This document shows positions 17,192 to 26,971 of a stretch of DNA of 64,000 nucleotides, piece by piece. How positions within the stretch are numbered: the first letter of the stretch is position 1; each line of letters opens with the position of its first letter. Source of the DNA: Clostridia bacterium. GTDB lineage: Bacteria > Bacillota > Clostridia > Oscillospirales > Acutalibacteraceae. The notes beneath the pieces were generated by a model that worked only from the letters and a program-made list of their open reading frames with translations, did not search any database and had not been told where the DNA came from. The translations under genes and the position numbers were made by a program. The stretch spans positions 1-64,000 of the forward strand of contig JAFODS010000002.1 in the NCBI GenBank assembly GCA_017380575.1. The letters are read 5' to 3'.

Positions 17192-17800
17192 ATGGAAATT
17201 CAACTTCAGGAACTTATTGAGCAGATTAAAAAAGACGGTGTAGAAGCTGCTGAAAATCAGGCTGAAGCAATCCTTTTGTCTGCAAAGGCTGAGGCGGAAA
17301 AAATCATCGCTGACGCTCAGGCTCAGGCTGATAAGCTTATGGCTGATGCAAAAGCTGAAAACGAAAAAACCGTTAAATCGGGCGAAGATGCAATCCGTCA
17401 GGCAGGACGTAATCTTCTTATTTCATTCAGAGAAAGCGTTACAAGAGAACTTGGTGCGATTGTTGGCGGAAACGTTAACGCTGTTTATTCATCAGATGCT
17501 TTTGCAAAGCTTGTTATAAATGCGGTTGAAAGCTGGACAGGCAAACCCGAGGCAGAGGATATCGCAGTTATTCTTAACAGTGCTGACCTTGAAAAGCTCG
17601 AAGGTGCACTTCTTGCGGAGCTTAAGGCAAAAATGCTCGGCGGTGTTACACTTAAGGCTAACGATAGCTTTGACGGCGGATTCCGTATTGCCGTAAATAA
17701 CGGTGCAGTTTACTACGATTATTCCGCAGAGGCTGTTACGGATATGCTTTCAAATTACCTCAGTCCCAAGGTTACTGCACTTCTGAAAGAGGCTGAATAA
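17192..17800 (+). CDS. ntpE: V-type ATP synthase/ATPase subunit E
   Basis: Peripheral-stalk subunit that links the catalytic head to the membrane part. The 202-residue protein begins with a long charged, Ala-rich coiled coil (AEAILLSAKAEAEKIIADAQAQAD) and ends with a globular domain that contacts the head, as in subunit E of archaeal-type ATPases. First gene of the seven-gene operon; AAAGGAG precedes the ATG. Two bases separate it from the next gene. Confidence 0.85.
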   Translation: MEIQLQELIEQIKKDGVEAAENQAEAILLSAKAEAEKIIADAQAQADKLMADAKAENEKTVKSGEDAIRQAGRNLLISFRESVTRELGAIVGGNVNAVYSSDAFAKLVINAVESWTGKPEAEDIAVILNSADLEKLEGALLAELKAKMLGGVTLKANDSFDGGFRIAVNNGAVYYDYSAEAVTDMLSNYLSPKVTALLKEAE

Positions 17801-17802
17801 TT

Positions 17803-18360
17803 ATGGCTGAATATTATCTGATATCTCAATTGCCGTCGCTTGACGGAATTTCCGAAAGCACTCCGTTGCCCATAACGCAGGAGAGATTTACGGAACTTTG
17901 TCAGCGTTTTCTCGGCAAGAAAGCACAGCGTGAATTCGAAAAGCTGACGCTTGCACCGTCGAGGAATCCTGAAAAATCGTCATCCGCATTAATTGAAGAA
18001 TGGAACGAGGGCGAAAGCAAGCTCCGTCTTGCTCTTGCAAAGCTCCGTGCGGATAAAATGAACAAGCAGTTTGATGCGGGAAATCAGTCTTTTTCACCGA
18101 CGCTTCTGCAGGCGGTACGTACTGCCATTGAAAGCGAAAGTCCGATGGAAGCGGAAAAGCTTCTTAACCGTTACCGTCTTGATTTCCTTGAAACGCTCAG
18201 ACCGATGGATTCATTTTCGGAAGAATATGTGTTCTATTACGGGCTGAAGCTGAAGCTCATTGAGCGTATACGAAAGTTTGACACAGAAAGCGGAGAATCC
18301 GCATACAGAAATATATACAGCTCCATTATGAACGGAGAAAGATCGGAGGTTATACAATGA
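17803..18360 (+). CDS. DUF2764 V-ATPase-associated subunit
   Basis: A 185-residue protein matching the DUF2764 family, seen between subunits E and A in the V-ATPase operons of Bacteroidetes, spirochaetes and chlamydiae. Markers are the opening EYYLISQLPSL, the middle LxRYRLDFLETL-like segment near residue 125 and a helical C-terminus. It probably does the job of the missing subunit C in the central rotor. It overlaps the subunit A gene by 4 bases (ATGA), so synthesis is coupled. The role is inference; the position and sequence type are clear. Confidence 0.8.
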   Translation: MAEYYLISQLPSLDGISESTPLPITQERFTELCQRFLGKKAQREFEKLTLAPSRNPEKSSSALIEEWNEGESKLRLALAKLRADKMNKQFDAGNQSFSPTLLQAVRTAIESESPMEAEKLLNRYRLDFLETLRPMDSFSEEYVFYYGLKLKLIERIRKFDTESGESAYRNIYSSIMNGERSEVIQ

Positions 18361-20126
18361 CCGAAAACAAAGGTAAGGTCGTGAGCGTTAACGGTAACCT
18401 TGTTTCAGTAAGGTTTGAAGGCAATGTTTCGATGAACGAAATCTGCTTCGTTAACGTTGACAATACAAAACTCAAGAGTGAGGTTATCCGTATCCGCGGT
18501 GACATCGCACAGATTCAGGTTTACGAAATGACCGGTGGCATTAAGTGCGGTGACGATGTTGATTTCACGGGCGAAATGCTCTCTGCACAGCTCGGACCCG
18601 GACTTCTCGGACAGATTTATGACGGACTTCAGAATCCGTTGCCCGTATTGGCTGAAAAGGCAGGCTGGTTCCTTGAAAGAGGTAACTATGCTGACGGACT
18701 TAATGCCGAAAAGAAATGGGAGTTTACTCCGACAGCGAAGGTCGGCGACACTTTCCGTGCAGGTGAATATCTCGGTACAGTTCCCGAGGGTCCCTTCACA
18801 CACAAGATTTTTGTTCCGTTCTATCTTCTCGGAAATTACACTCTTAAGTCAATCGCAGACAAGGGTGAATACACCGTAAACGAAACAGTCGCTGTTCTTG
18901 CAGACGAAAGAGGCAGAGAATTTCCTGTTTCAATGTCTTTCAGATGGCCTGTTAAGAGAGCTGTTAAATGCTACAGCGAAAGACTTGCACCGACAGAAAC
19001 AATGGAAACAAAGGTACGTCTTATCGACTCCTTCTTCCCCGTTGCAAAGGGCGGTACTTACTGTATCCCAGGACCGTTCGGAGCAGGTAAAACTGTTCTT
19101 CAGCACACAACTTCAAAGTATGCAGATGTTGATATCGTTATCATCGCAGCTTGCGGTGAGCGTGCAGGTGAGGTTGTTGAAACAATCACGGAATTCCCCG
19201 AGCTTGTTGACCCGAGAACAGGACGTTCACTTATGGAACGTACAATTATTATATGTAATACTTCTTCAATGCCCGTTGCATCACGAGAAGCTTCTGTTTA
19301 TACTTCAGTAACACTTGCTGAATATTACCGTCAGATGGGACTCAATGTTCTTCTTCTTGCGGACTCAACATCACGTTGGGCACAGGCACTCCGTGAAATG
19401 TCAGGCCGACTTGAAGAAATCCCGGGCGAGGAAGCTTTCCCGGCATATCTTGAATCATATATCGCAGCATTCTACGAAAGAGCGGGCTATGTCCGTCTTC
19501 CTGACGGAAGCAAGGGCTCGGTTACAATCGGCGGTACGGTTTCACCCGCAGGCGGTAACTTTGAAGAACCCGTAACTCAGGCAACGCTTAAGGTTGTCGG
19601 TGCTTTCCACGGTCTTTCACGTGAACGCTCGGATGCAAGAAAATATCCCGCAATCGACCCGCTTATTTCGTGGTCAAAATATAAGACAGTTACAGATACT
19701 GAAAAGTCAGCTTTCTGTAAAAATATTCTTCTTCACGGTGATGAAATCGGTTCAATGATGAAGGTTGTCGGTGAAGAGGGAACAAGCCTTGCGGACTACA
19801 TTGTTTACCTTAAGGCTGAAATGCTTGACGCGGTTTATCTTCAGCAGAACTCATTTGATGCTGTTGAATCAAACTGTACAACAGCACGTCAGCGTTATGT
19901 TACGGATAAGCTTATAAATATTCTCGGCAGCGATTTTGCCCTTGACAATAAAGATGATGCACGAGTTTTCTTCAACCGTATGCGTCAGAAGTTCATCGAC
20001 TGGAACTATACTGAGTTCCTGAGCGATGCATTCAAAAAGGCAGAGGCTGAAATCGATGCAATGTATGCTGACGGTCAGGGTGCAATAACACGTGCGGCAG
20101 AGCTTTTGTTAAAGGATGGTGAGTGA
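18357..20126 (+). CDS. ntpA: V-type ATPase catalytic subunit A
   Basis: Catalytic nucleotide-binding subunit of the A3B3 head. The 589-residue protein has the P-loop [10 protein letters not shown] near residue 238, the characteristic non-homologous insert before it, the [12 protein letters not shown] motif, [20 protein letters not shown] and the EGFPAY-like EEAFPAYL. It couples ATP hydrolysis to ion pumping, or the reverse. Start overlaps the DUF2764 gene; it ends 2 bases before the B start codon. Confidence 0.96.
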   Translation: MTENKGKVVSVNGNLVSVRFEGNVSMNEICFVNVDNTKLKSEVIRIRGDIAQIQVYEMTGGIKCGDDVDFTGEMLSAQLGPGLLGQIYDGLQNPLPVLAEKAGWFLERGNYADGLNAEKKWEFTPTAKVGDTFRAGEYLGTVPEGPFTHKIFVPFYLLGNYTLKSIADKGEYTVNETVAVLADERGREFPVSMSFRWPVKRAVKCYSERLAPTETMETKVRLIDSFFPVAKGGTYCIPGPFGAGKTVLQHTTSKYADVDIVIIAACGERAGEVVETITEFPELVDPRTGRSLMERTIIICNTSSMPVASREASVYTSVTLAEYYRQMGLNVLLLADSTSRWAQALREMSGRLEEIPGEEAFPAYLESYIAAFYERAGYVRLPDGSKGSVTIGGTVSPAGGNFEEPVTQATLKVVGAFHGLSRERSDARKYPAIDPLISWSKYKTVTDTEKSAFCKNILLHGDEIGSMMKVVGEEGTSLADYIVYLKAEMLDAVYLQQNSFDAVESNCTTARQRYVTDKLINILGSDFALDNKDDARVFFNRMRQKFIDWNYTEFLSDAFKKAEAEIDAMYADGQGAITRAAELLLKDGE

Positions 20127-20128
20127 TA

Positions 20129-21424
20129 ATGAATAAAGTTTTTAACAGAATTGAATCAATCACAGGTAACGTTATCACCGTCCGTGCAGAAGGCGTAAAA
20201 TATAACGAGCTTGCACAGATTAATACACGCTTCGGCAAATCACTTGCTCAGGTAAATAAGATTGACGGCAACATTGTTTCGCTTCAGGTTTTCGCAGGCG
20301 GTCAGGGCGTTTCAACAGGTGACGAGGTTCGCTTCCTCGGCAATGAGATGCGAGTTTCATTCAGCGAAGACCTCCTCGGCAGAATCTTCAACGGTTCAGG
20401 TGAACCGAGAGATAAAGGCCCTGCTCTTACGGAAAATATGACTCCGATCGGTGGTCCGTCGGTTAACCCGACAAAGCGTATTCTTGCAAACAGAATGATG
20501 AGAACAAACATCCCGATGATCGATATGTTCAACACTCTCGTTGTTTCGCAGAAGCTTCCGATTTTCTCAATTTCAGGTGAGCCCTACAACCAGCTCCTTG
20601 CACGAATTGCCCTTCAGGCTGAAGCGGATGTTATCGTGCTTGGCGGTATGGGTCTTAAATATGACGACTTCCTTTATTTTAAAGAGGAGCTTTCAAACGG
20701 CGGTGCTCTCAGCAAAACCGTAATGTTCATCCACACAGCATCTGACCCGACGGTTGAATGTATGATGATTCCCGATATGGCACTTGCTGTTGCTGAGCAG
20801 TTTGCTTTGCAGGATAAGGACGTTCTTGTGCTCCTTACAGATATGACAAACTTTGCCGATGCGATGAAGGAAATCGCTATCACTCAGGAACAGGTTCCTT
20901 CTAACCGTGGTTATCCCGGTGACCTTTATTCACAGTTGGCTGCACGTTATGAAAAGGCTGTTGACTTTGACAATTCAGGCTCCGTTACGGTTCTTGCCGT
21001 TACAACAATGCCCGGCGACGACGTAACACATCCCGTTCCCGATAACACAGGCTACATCACAGAAGGTCAGTATTATCTTAAGGGCGGAAGAATCGAGCCG
21101 TTCGGTTCTCTTTCACGTCTTAAGCAGAACGTAAACAGCAAAACACGTAAGGACCACCGTGCACTTATGGACGCAATGATCCGTCTTTATTCTTCATACA
21201 AAGAAACAATAGAGAAGAAAAACATGGGCTTTGCAATGACACGTTGGGACGAAAAGCTCCTTAAATACGGCGAACTTTTCGAAGAAAGACTTATGGATTT
21301 GTCCGTAAACCTTACTTTGGAAGAATCCCTTGATATGGGATGGAAAATCCTTTCAGAATGCTTTGAAAAGGATGAAACAGGCATCAAATCCGACCTTACA
21401 GACGAGTTCTGGCCCGTCAGATAA
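20129..21424 (+). CDS. ntpB: V-type ATPase regulatory subunit B
   Basis: Non-catalytic partner in the A3B3 head. The roughly 431-residue protein has [20 protein letters not shown], the degenerate P-loop region [11 protein letters not shown] (normally SGxGxPxN in B subunits), [14 protein letters not shown] and [15 protein letters not shown] chose ATG at 20129 over GTG at 20123, with GGTGAG 5 bases before. It follows subunit A directly. Confidence 0.95.
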   Translation: MNKVFNRIESITGNVITVRAEGVKYNELAQINTRFGKSLAQVNKIDGNIVSLQVFAGGQGVSTGDEVRFLGNEMRVSFSEDLLGRIFNGSGEPRDKGPALTENMTPIGGPSVNPTKRILANRMMRTNIPMIDMFNTLVVSQKLPIFSISGEPYNQLLARIALQAEADVIVLGGMGLKYDDFLYFKEELSNGGALSKTVMFIHTASDPTVECMMIPDMALAVAEQFALQDKDVLVLLTDMTNFADAMKEIAITQEQVPSNRGYPGDLYSQLAARYEKAVDFDNSGSVTVLAVTTMPGDDVTHPVPDNTGYITEGQYYLKGGRIEPFGSLSRLKQNVNSKTRKDHRALMDAMIRLYSSYKETIEKKNMGFAMTRWDEKLLKYGELFEERLMDLSVNLTLEESLDMGWKILSECFEKDETGIKSDLTDEFWPVR

Positions 21425-21436
21425 AGGAGGATTAAA

Positions 21437-22069
21437 GTGGCAAAAATCAAACTGACTAAAAACGAGTTAAAGATACAGAAGGATGCCCTCAAAATGTATC
21501 GGAGATATTTGCCTACTCTGACACTCAAAAAACAGCAGCTTCAGGCTGAAATCCGTACAATCGAAGCCAAAGCAGAAGCGGTAAGAAAAGAAAGAGAAGA
21601 CCTTGAAAAAGGCTTCAGATCGTGGATTGCCGTCTTCAGCGAAACAGAGGCCTTCCCTGACGGAATAATCACCGTAAGCAATATCCGAAAAGGCTCGGGA
21701 AATATTGCAGGTGTTGAAATTCCCGTTTATGAAGGTGCGGACTTTGCCCGAGGTGACTATGATTTATACGAAACTCCGCTCTGGGTTGATATTGCTGCAA
21801 ACCATATGGAAAAAGCAATGTCGCTTGACCTTGAGGCGGAAGTGTTGGACGAACAGGTAAGGCTTCTTGAAGATGAGCTTCGCTCAACGTCACAGAGAGT
21901 TAACCTGTTTGAAAAGGTCAAAATCCCCGAAACAGAGGATAACATCAAGAAAATATCAATTTATATGGCGGACCAGCAGGTTAGTGCCGTTGTCCGTTCA
22001 AAGATTTCAAAACGCAAAATTGCGGCACGAAACGAAATATCTTCGGGAACGGAGGTGTACTCGTCATGA
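21437..22069 (+). CDS. ntpD: V-type ATPase subunit D (central stalk)
   Basis: Central shaft that rotates inside the A3B3 head. The 210-residue protein is almost all long alpha-helix, opening KIKLTKNELKIQKDALKMY (T-K-x-L-x-x-x-K pattern of subunit D) and closing with a second long coil. It uses a GTG start with AAAGGAGG 6 bases upstream. Its stop overlaps the subunit I start as ATGA. Confidence 0.9.
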   Translation: MAKIKLTKNELKIQKDALKMYRRYLPTLTLKKQQLQAEIRTIEAKAEAVRKEREDLEKGFRSWIAVFSETEAFPDGIITVSNIRKGSGNIAGVEIPVYEGADFARGDYDLYETPLWVDIAANHMEKAMSLDLEAEVLDEQVRLLEDELRSTSQRVNLFEKVKIPETEDNIKKISIYMADQQVSAVVRSKISKRKIAARNEISSGTEVYSS

Positions 22070-23997
22070 TTGTGCCTATGAAAAAAGTTTCTCTCATCAT
22101 TATGGGAGATAAAAAATCCGATACGCTCAGAAAACTCCGTAAGCTTGGAATTCTTCATATCGAATCGGTTGAAGGCTCGGGCAGAAAGCTCGAAGAGCTG
22201 AAAGAAAAAGTTGCAATTCTTGAAAGTGCAGGTTTCAGCCTGTCGGAAAAGAAAAACAAAAAGATAAAGCAGGAAGACATCGACACCGACAGGGCGATTA
22301 GTGCATCAAAGGAAATCATTGCCCTTGAGGACGAGAAAAAGCTTTGTTCAGCTGAACAGATTACTCTTACTGCAGAGCTTGACAGACTTTCAGCGTGGGG
22401 CGAGCTTGACCCCGGAAAGCTCAACGAGCTTGCAGGAAAAGGTGTTGACATCACGCTTTATGAAATGCCGAAAGCTGAGTACGCTGCCCTTGGAGAAAGC
22501 GTTAAAACTCTCAGTTTTCAGCAAACAAAGAATTCGGTTAAGTTCCTGTTGATTAAATCGGGTCTTGAAGGCGAGGACGAGATTGTTGATTCATTGAAGT
22601 CGTTCCGTTTTGAGTTGCCTGAAAAATCAACGGCTGAAATCAGACAGAAGATTGAAGCCCTGAACAGCCGAATCAAAGAAATTGACGAAAAGATTTATTC
22701 CTTTGTAGGTTACGCTGACGGTATCAAAAAGGCAGTCAAAGCCTGTGAAAAAGAGATTGAATTTGAAGTTTATGCAACAGGAATGGCGAACGAAAGCCTT
22801 TCTGCTGACGGAAAAGCCGATGTTTCTGTTTCGTACTTCACGGGTTATGTTGAGGAAGAAAACCTCGATACCCTTAAGAAAACCGCAAAGGACAATTCCT
22901 GGGGACTTCTTGTTGAAGATCCGACAGAGGAAGACAATGTTCCGACAAAGCTTAAAAACAACAAGTTTGTAAGCCTTATTTATCCGCTGACCGATTTCCT
23001 CGGTACTGTGCCGGGATATTTTGAATACGATATCTCAGGTTGGTTCCTCGGATTCATACTCATATTCTTCGGAATTATCTTCGGTGACGGCGGTTACGGA
23101 CTTTTCATCTGTGCGGTAACGGGTGCACTGATTGCAAAAACAGTTGCATCAAAGAAAAAGATTCCTCCTGCATTTTTGCTGATCGGACTTTTTGGTCTGT
23201 CAACAATCCTTTGGGGAACGCTTACCTGCACATGGTTCGGTCTTTCGGCTGACCAGCTTCCGGTATGGCTTCAGAAGCTTTCGATACCGTTCATTTCAAA
23301 TGTTTACACCGACAGAATCTGGTATCCCTTCTGGACAAACGGTGAATACGGACTTACAACGGCACAGAATCTGCAGATTTTCTGCTTCTCGCTGGCTCTT
23401 GTTCAGCTTACCGTGGCACACCTTAAGGTTGCCGCACGCAACAGAAAATCAATCAAGGTCCTCGGTGATATCGGTGCAATGCTTCAGCTTTTCGGTATCT
23501 TTTATGTGGTGCTGAGCTTCGTTGTAAATGCACAGGTTTTCCCGTTCGGGCTTGTAATCGGCGGTATCCCCGTCGGCACGGTTGCCCTCGTGCTCGTAAT
23601 CGTGGGCTTCGTTATGAGCTTTGTGTTCTCGAATTATGAAGGAAACATTATAAAGTCAATCCTCACAAGCCTTACGAATATCGTTTCTGTTTTGCTTGGA
23701 GTTGTCAATGTTTTCTCAGATATCGTTTCATACATCCGTCTTTGGGCGGTAGGACTTGCAGGTGCGGCAATTTCCGCAACAGTCAACGAGCTTGCAGGAC
23801 CGTTGCTCGGCAACTTCCTGTTTATGATTCTCGCAATCGTGCTTCTTGTGTTCGGTCACGGACTTAATATGATACTCAACGTGCTGTCTGTTATCGTTCA
23901 CGGAATCAGACTTAACACTCTGGAATTTTCATCACATCTTGATATGTCCTGGAGTGGTCATAAATTCAAACCCTTTGAAGAAGAAATTAACAGTTAA
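22066..23997 (+). CDS. ntpI: V-type ATPase membrane subunit I (a-subunit)
   Basis: The stator membrane subunit that forms the ion half-channels. The 643-residue protein has a long cytoplasmic coiled-coil N-domain (residues 1-330) and a C-terminal membrane domain of about seven segments starting FLGFILIFFGIIFGDGGYGLF. The segment SYIRLWAVGLAGAAISATVN contains the essential stator Arg, and GHGLNMILNVLSVIVHGIRL follows. Coupled to subunit D by a 4-base overlap; 11 bases before subunit K. Confidence 0.94.
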   Translation: MIVPMKKVSLIIMGDKKSDTLRKLRKLGILHIESVEGSGRKLEELKEKVAILESAGFSLSEKKNKKIKQEDIDTDRAISASKEIIALEDEKKLCSAEQITLTAELDRLSAWGELDPGKLNELAGKGVDITLYEMPKAEYAALGESVKTLSFQQTKNSVKFLLIKSGLEGEDEIVDSLKSFRFELPEKSTAEIRQKIEALNSRIKEIDEKIYSFVGYADGIKKAVKACEKEIEFEVYATGMANESLSADGKADVSVSYFTGYVEEENLDTLKKTAKDNSWGLLVEDPTEEDNVPTKLKNNKFVSLIYPLTDFLGTVPGYFEYDISGWFLGFILIFFGIIFGDGGYGLFICAVTGALIAKTVASKKKIPPAFLLIGLFGLSTILWGTLTCTWFGLSADQLPVWLQKLSIPFISNVYTDRIWYPFWTNGEYGLTTAQNLQIFCFSLALVQLTVAHLKVAARNRKSIKVLGDIGAMLQLFGIFYVVLSFVVNAQVFPFGLVIGGIPVGTVALVLVIVGFVMSFVFSNYEGNIIKSILTSLTNIVSVLLGVVNVFSDIVSYIRLWAVGLAGAAISATVNELAGPLLGNFLFMILAIVLLVFGHGLNMILNVLSVIVHGIRLNTLEFSSHLDMSWSGHKFKPFEEEINS

Positions 23998-24008
23998 GGA
24001 GAGTTATT

Positions 24009-24434
24009 ATGAATTTTGGTTTATTAGCAACAGCTATGGCAATGGGTATTGCCGCAGTAGGTTCTGCAATCGGTATCGGTATTGCAGGTCAGGCATCAAT
24101 CGGCGCTTGGAAAAAGTGCTACATGAACAATAAAGCAGCACCGTTCATTCTTACGGTTTTCGCAGGTGCTCCGCTTACACAGACAATCTACGGCTTCCTT
24201 CTTATGCAGCAGATGAGCTCATCAACAGCAGACCCTGCATTCCTTCTCGGTCTTGGTATTGCATCAGGTGTTGCAATGGCTGTTTCAGCTGTTGTTCAGG
24301 GTAAGGCAGGTGCCGCAGGTGCAGACGCTCTTGCTGAAACAGGCAAAGGCTTCTCACAGTACATCACAGTTGTTGGTCTTTGCGAAACAGTTGCTCTTTT
24401 CGCACTCGTTTTCAGCATGGTTGCACTTGGCTAA
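24009..24434 (+). CDS. ntpK: V-type ATPase proteolipid subunit K, sodium-type signature
   Basis: Rotor-ring subunit with four membrane helices in 141 residues (two fused hairpins). Thr57-Gln58 in APLTQTIYGF, Gln97 in VVQGKAG and Glu126 in GLCETVAL line up with Thr64, Gln65, Gln110 and Glu139 that bind sodium in Enterococcus hirae NtpK. This suggests a sodium-translocating enzyme. AAGGAGAG precedes the ATG. Last gene of the operon, followed by a terminator. No subunit F or G gene is present in the operon. Confidence 0.93.
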   Translation: MNFGLLATAMAMGIAAVGSAIGIGIAGQASIGAWKKCYMNNKAAPFILTVFAGAPLTQTIYGFLLMQQMSSSTADPAFLLGLGIASGVAMAVSAVVQGKAGAAGADALAETGKGFSQYITVVGLCETVALFALVFSMVALG

Positions 24435-24456
24435 GAATTATCAGAATCAAAAAAAT

Positions 24457-24493
24457 AATCCTCCGTACAGAATTTTCCGTACGGAGGATTTTG
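24457..24493 (+). terminator. Bidirectional terminator after the V-ATPase operon
   Basis: A 12-bp perfect stem (24457-24468 paired with 24479-24490) lies between the convergent ntpK and propeller genes, T-rich on one side and A-rich on the other. Confidence 0.85.
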
Positions 24494-24506
24494 CTTTATT
24501 AAAATG

Positions 24507-25544
24507 TTAAATCGCTACGCTCCAGACGTAATCGGTTCTTACAATCTGTGCGGCAAGCATTTTTCTGCAACCCGATTCGTAAAGAACAAGGAGCTTTCCG
24601 TTATACATATCAATTCCCTCTGAACGCGGAAATGCATTTAAGGAATCAACTCTTGCTGTTGAGTCAAGGAAATAAAGATTAACTTCTTTACCTGAAACGC
24701 TGACTGTTCCGTCCGCTTCACCGTCAAGAACGTTTTTGTAGAAATTAAGCTCTGATTTTGTAATCTTACCCGAAATGCTTGTAACAAATCTGCCGTCGGG
24801 AAGCTGTGTGAATCCCTGACACATTGATTCTGTTTCAAGAATAAAATCGGGAGCAACAATTTCTTTTGTGTTTCCTTTGTATGTGAAGCCCTGCGGATTT
24901 CCGCTTTCAAGAACGTAACCGCAAGTCCAGGCACACATATTTTCTCCGTTAGGTGAAGTAATGTGATGACTGTCTTCCGTTACGTAATCTTCACCGTCCT
25001 TGTGGTATTCGCCAATCCAGAGAATACCGTTTGAACAGTTGGCATATGAAGCTCTTGTGCCTGTGTTGAATTCATCAACGAACTGAACAGTAGCTTCATT
25101 ATCAGCATTTTTAAGAGTGTCGAGTGAAAGTCTGCGCGCATATTTGCCCGAAACAACCCAGGCGTTGCCTTCAAAAGTAGCAATACCGCCACAGTGCCCT
25201 GTGTAATTATCACCGTCAACCTCGATGAGTGAAACATATTTTTCGGTTTCTCCGCTGACGGGGTCAACAACGTAAATTCTTGAGTTACCTTCGGTGTTCA
25301 TATAACCGCAGATAAGAACTTTGCCGAGGTAATCGCTGTAAGCAAGACCCTGCGGAACAAAGTCTGTGTCTGTATCAGGGTTTTCAAAAAGCTTTTCAGC
25401 TTTCTGATTGTAGGCTGAAAAGCCGATTTTTGCAATCAGACCGTCATCGCGAGTAACTGTTTTTACAAGGTTTATCGGCAAAAGAGAAATTGCCGTAACA
25501 AGCGACATAAAGAATGCCGTGATTTTAGTGAAAATTAATGGCAT
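24507..25544 (-). CDS. Exported beta-propeller-like protein of unknown function
   Basis: A 345-residue protein with an N-terminal hydrophobic signal or anchor (FFMSLVTAISLLPINLV). The body is a series of beta-rich repeats typical of a propeller (VPQGLAYSDYLGKVLICGYM, GHCGGIATFEGNAWVVSGKY, CSNGILWIGEYH, GFTQLPDGRFVTSISG, EGIDMYNGKLLVLYESG). No catalytic motif is clear. It lies 14 bases downstream of the Mrp gene on the same strand, so it is probably part of that operon, but a functional tie to Fe-S carriers is not obvious. Confidence 0.65.
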   Translation of the reverse strand: MPLIFTKITAFFMSLVTAISLLPINLVKTVTRDDGLIAKIGFSAYNQKAEKLFENPDTDTDFVPQGLAYSDYLGKVLICGYMNTEGNSRIYVVDPVSGETEKYVSLIEVDGDNYTGHCGGIATFEGNAWVVSGKYARRLSLDTLKNADNEATVQFVDEFNTGTRASYANCSNGILWIGEYHKDGEDYVTEDSHHITSPNGENMCAWTCGYVLESGNPQGFTYKGNTKEIVAPDFILETESMCQGFTQLPDGRFVTSISGKITKSELNFYKNVLDGEADGTVSVSGKEVNLYFLDSTARVDSLNAFPRSEGIDMYNGKLLVLYESGCRKMLAAQIVRTDYVWSVAI

Positions 25545-25558
25545 ACGGCATCTCCCTT

Positions 25559-26377
25559 TTAACCAAGAATTTCCTTGATTTTATCAGCTGCATCGTAAAG
25601 CTCGGTAATTTCTGCAAGCTCAACAGCACCCTTATCAACAAGGCTTGCGATTTCACTTCTGATCGGAAGCTTTGCAAGAACGGGAATGTTCAATTCCTTT
25701 GCAACTTCATCGAGTTTGCTTTCACCGAAAACAGAAATCTTCTTTCCGCAATCGGGGCACTCAAGGTAGCTCATATTTTCAACGATACCGAGAATCGGTA
25801 CATTCATCATATTTGCCATATTTACAGCTTTCTTAACGATCATTGTAACAAGATCCTGCGGAGTTGTAACAATAACGATACCGTCAACGGGAAGTGACTG
25901 GAAAACTGTGAGAGCAACGTCGCCTGTTCCCGGAGGCATATCAACGAACATATAGTCAACATCGCCCCAAAAAACTTCCTGCCAGAACTGCTGGATAACA
26001 CCTGAAATAACCGGACCTCTCCAGATAACGGGCTGATCCTCTTTTTCAAGAAGAAGGTTTATTGACATAAGCTTGATGCCTGTTTTTGTTTCTGCGGGAA
26101 GAAGTCCCATTTCGTTCTGCATTGCAGGACCCTTAGCGCCGAAAGCCTTGGGAATTGACGGTCCTGTGATATCAGCGTCAAGGATACCGCAAGCGTTTCC
26201 TTTGACCTGCATTGCTGTTGTGAGCATTGATGTAACGAGTGACTTACCAACACCGCCCTTACCGCTAACAACGCCGATAACCTTTTTAACTTTACTGTAT
26301 TCATTACACGGTACGTGTAAATCCTTCTTTTCGCTGCAGCTTGATGAGCAGCTTGAGCAATCTCCTGTACAACCCAT
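25559..26377 (-). CDS. mrp: Mrp/NBP35-family P-loop Fe-S cluster carrier ATPase
   Basis: Binds and hands over Fe-S clusters to target proteins using ATP. The 272-residue protein has a Cys-rich start (MGCTGDCSSCSSSC) like eukaryotic NBP35, the deviant Walker A VSGKGGVGKS, DADITGPSIP, the VDMPPGTGD motif and the bridging-cluster site LECPDCGKK near residue 207. It sits 13 bases after the C-GCAxxG-C-C gene. AAGGAG precedes the ATG. Identification of the family is firm; the client proteins are unknown. Confidence 0.92.
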   Translation of the reverse strand: MGCTGDCSSCSSSCSEKKDLHVPCNEYSKVKKVIGVVSGKGGVGKSLVTSMLTTAMQVKGNACGILDADITGPSIPKAFGAKGPAMQNEMGLLPAETKTGIKLMSINLLLEKEDQPVIWRGPVISGVIQQFWQEVFWGDVDYMFVDMPPGTGDVALTVFQSLPVDGIVIVTTPQDLVTMIVKKAVNMANMMNVPILGIVENMSYLECPDCGKKISVFGESKLDEVAKELNIPVLAKLPIRSEIASLVDKGAVELAEITELYDAADKIKEILG

Positions 26378-26390
26378 AATTCAAATCTCC

Positions 26391-26837
26391 TTAAAATAAT
26401 ATTTTTTCAACGGCTCTTGCGGCATCTTCAACAATCTGTACGCAAGGTCTTTTTTTGTAGTACTGCTGTGTTCTTGCTTCGGGTGTGGGATTTGTATTTT
26501 CGCCTTCGCCCAATGCGAGAAGCTCACGGCATACGATTGACGGATTAGTCTTTTTAAACTCAGCAATAATTTCCTGAACAACGGCATAGCATTTTGCCTT
26601 TGCCTCAGCATCATCACCGGTTATTGCACCGTATTTAAAGCCGACAAGCATCGCTGCACCGCTTACGGCACCGCACACCTCACGGCTTCTTCCGACACCT
26701 CCGCCAAGACCTGCCGAAACCTTAAGTGCTGTTTCTTCATCCATTCCGAATTCGCCTGCAAAAGCGGCAAAAACAGCCTGCGAGCAATTAAAACCGTTTT
26801 TGAAAAGTTCAACTGCTTTATCTGTTCTTTGTGACAT
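26391..26837 (-). CDS. C-GCAxxG-C-C family redox protein
   Basis: A 148-residue protein of the widespread C_GCAxxG_C_C family, often next to redox and metal genes. The signature cysteines appear in FNCSQAVFAAF, the glycine-rich SAGLGGGVGRSREVCGAVSGAA and SIVCRELL, with a last Cys in RPCVQIV. I chose the ATG at 26837, with AAAGGAGG 8 bases upstream, over the longer frame starting at 26858. First gene of an operon with the Fe-S carrier Mrp, which fits a thiol or cluster role; biochemical function unknown. Confidence 0.85.
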   Translation of the reverse strand: MSQRTDKAVELFKNGFNCSQAVFAAFAGEFGMDEETALKVSAGLGGGVGRSREVCGAVSGAAMLVGFKYGAITGDDAEAKAKCYAVVQEIIAEFKKTNPSIVCRELLALGEGENTNPTPEARTQQYYKKRPCVQIVEDAARAVEKILF

Positions 26838-26910
26838 AGTTTCGCCTCCTTTTGCCAAATCTATTATAGTATTCTATCACACTGATAAAAAAATGCAAGA
26901 GCCTATTTGC

Positions 26911-26939
26911 TTGACTTTAGTATGACAGGGTATTATAAT
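26911..26939 (+). promoter_or_regulatory. Promoter of gtrA-glycosyltransferase
   Basis: TTGACT at 26911-26916 and TATAAT at 26934-26939 with a 17-base spacer, diverging from the C-GCAxxG-C-C operon. Confidence 0.7.
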
Positions 26940-26971
26940 TTAAGAGTTAAGTTAAAATTCAGGAGATTTTT

